From: an uncultured Vibrio sp.
GTDB lineage: Bacteria; Pseudomonadota; Gammaproteobacteria; Enterobacterales; Vibrionaceae
Reading direction: 5' to 3'
Length of the DNA: 64,000 nt
NCBI RefSeq assembly: GCF_963675395.1
Contig: NZ_OY776223.1
Location: 2,728,001-2,792,000, forward strand
Both the position numbers and the translations under genes were made by a program. This document shows, one piece after another, positions 63,160-64,000 of this stretch; position 1 is the stretch's first letter; the number at the start of each line of letters is the position of its first letter. Below the pieces are notes generated by a model. The model saw nothing but the letters and a program-made list of their open reading frames with translations. It ran no database searches and was not told where the DNA came from.

Positions 63160-64000
63160 TTAGAAGTGGTAGTTAGCCTGAAGGCCAATCAACCAAACAT
63201 TACCCGTTGTTTCGCCGACAAACTGACCACCAACTTGCTCTGCTGTATTGTCCGAATCATAACCACGTGACTCTTTAATTGAGGCATCTTTGGCGATGAT
63301 GTAAGTGAAACCAGCATCTAAGCTGAAATCTTTTGTCCAGTCGTAGGTTGCACCAATACTTAGCCAGGTACGATCGGTTTCTGGAATAGTAATGGTACGG
63401 TTTTTATCACTCACTGCTGATGTGTCGTACGCGATACCTGTTCTTAACGCCAGTTTTGGCTGGAACTGGTAAGTCGCACCTACAGCAAAGCGGTAGTTGT
63501 CTTTCCAGTTTTCAACTTTAACCATGTGCGTACCTGCGGTATCAAGGTGTGCTTCAAGTTTTTCGAATGAGCTCCAGTCAGTCCAGTTAAAGCTCGTGTG
63601 AAGGGCAAGCAGATCGGTAACTTGGTGGTAGCTGGCCAGTTCTGCAGTGGCTGGTAACGTCAGGTACATGTAACCGTTGTCGCGTGTTTGTGGTAGTCGA
63701 GTGCCGAAACCAAAACCAATACCTTCAGCATGACCCTGCAACTTCAGCTCTACTTCTGATTTGTATGCAAAGCCTACGCGGTGGTTATCGTTGATCTGCC
63801 ATGCCGTACCGACTTGCCAACCCCAAGCCGTATCATCACCTTCCATGTATTTTAGCGTGGTATCTTGAGGAAGCCCCGCTACGTTCTTTTCCGGTGTTGT
63901 TGCGCCAAAGCTACCTTCACCGAGAATATAGCGAACGCCACCGCCAATACTTACAGCATCGTTAATCTTGTAGGCTGCATTAAGGTTTGCTTCCATTGTG
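63160..64000 (-). CDS. fadL: FadL-family outer-membrane transporter, 5' end cut by window edge
   Basis: The frame is open to the window edge, so about 280 C-terminal residues of the usual 420-450 are visible. Alternating amphipathic strands end in aromatic residue F (QANYHF), the beta-barrel C-terminal signature. Segments such as AWGWQVGTAWQINDNHRVGFAYKS (a FadL family pattern) and RTGIAYDTSAVSDKNRT support a long-chain fatty-acid transporter. An internal ATG at 63994-63996 is not taken as start. FadL paralogues are common in vibrios, so the exact member is uncertain. Confidence 0.85.
   Translation of the reverse strand, partial: TMEANLNAAYKINDAVSIGGGVRYILGEGSFGATTPEKNVAGLPQDTTLKYMEGDDTAWGWQVGTAWQINDNHRVGFAYKSEVELKLQGHAEGIGFGFGTRLPQTRDNGYMYLTLPATAELASYHQVTDLLALHTSFNWTDWSSFEKLEAHLDTAGTHMVKVENWKDNYRFAVGATYQFQPKLALRTGIAYDTSAVSDKNRTITIPETDRTWLSIGATYDWTKDFSLDAGFTYIIAKDASIKESRGYDSDNTAEQVGGQFVGETTGNVWLIGLQANYHF

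Noticed and set aside
1..64000. CRISPR arrays, tRNA/rRNA genes, integrases or transposase genes
   Set aside because: None found on reading both strands; the region looks like stable core chromosome apart from the two short repeats.

Overview
The window is a chromosomal stretch of a Vibrio, most likely from the Harveyi clade (V. parahaemolyticus, V. alginolyticus, V. campbellii and relatives). The evidence is the polar-flagellum locus in the order flaF-flaB-flaA-flaG-fliD-flaI-fliS-flrABC-fliE, and chemotaxis genes followed by the ParC/ParP polar-array pair. The species call is from memory of gene order and protein sequence, not from a search. Genes are dense and mostly in operons, and no tRNA, rRNA, prophage, IS element or CRISPR array was seen.

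Layout. (1) 1-16112 is a housekeeping block: 3' part of uraA with a PurR-like operator, DUF2066 and DUF2069 proteins, a WrbA-type flavoprotein, ArsC-family reductase, the periplasmic chaperone-protease BepA, a TusA-like protein, PerM, the peroxiredoxin Bcp, GcvR, DapA, BamC, a DUF2897/M15 peptidase/DapE/ArsC-like operon, a winged-helix protein, DUF4156/DUF2956/DUF2919 proteins and a Dyp-type peroxidase. (2) 16153-54817 is polar flagellar region 2 plus chemotaxis. It has three flagellins, each with a sigma-28-type promoter, then the cap operon, then the regulators flrA and flrBC. Next come fliEFGHIJ, fliKLMNOPQR-flhB and flhA-flhF-flhG-fliA-cheYZAB-parC-parP-cheW-DUF2802. Near-consensus sigma-54 promoters precede flrB, fliE, fliK and flhA. 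This matches the known Vibrio hierarchy: FlrA with sigma-54 switches on flrBC and early genes, FlrC with sigma-54 the middle genes, and FliA (sigma-28) the late flagellins. (3) 55061-62139 is a complete cytochrome c maturation operon, ccmABCDEFGHI. (4) 62313-64000 holds mlaA and, convergent to it, the 3' part of a FadL-type outer-membrane transporter.

Most notable observations. The long linker of CheA carries three copies of an acidic 17-residue motif centred on [12 protein letters not shown]. It resembles the CheY-binding N-terminus of FliM and C-terminus of CheZ encoded in the same cluster. Two copies of a roughly 200-bp non-coding element sit before flaF and between flrA and flrB; the second is bracketed by a perfect 12-bp direct repeat. 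A perfect 12-bp inverted repeat lies upstream of ccmA. FlhB has NPEH where the family usually has NPTH. Bcp has lost the usual resolving cysteine.
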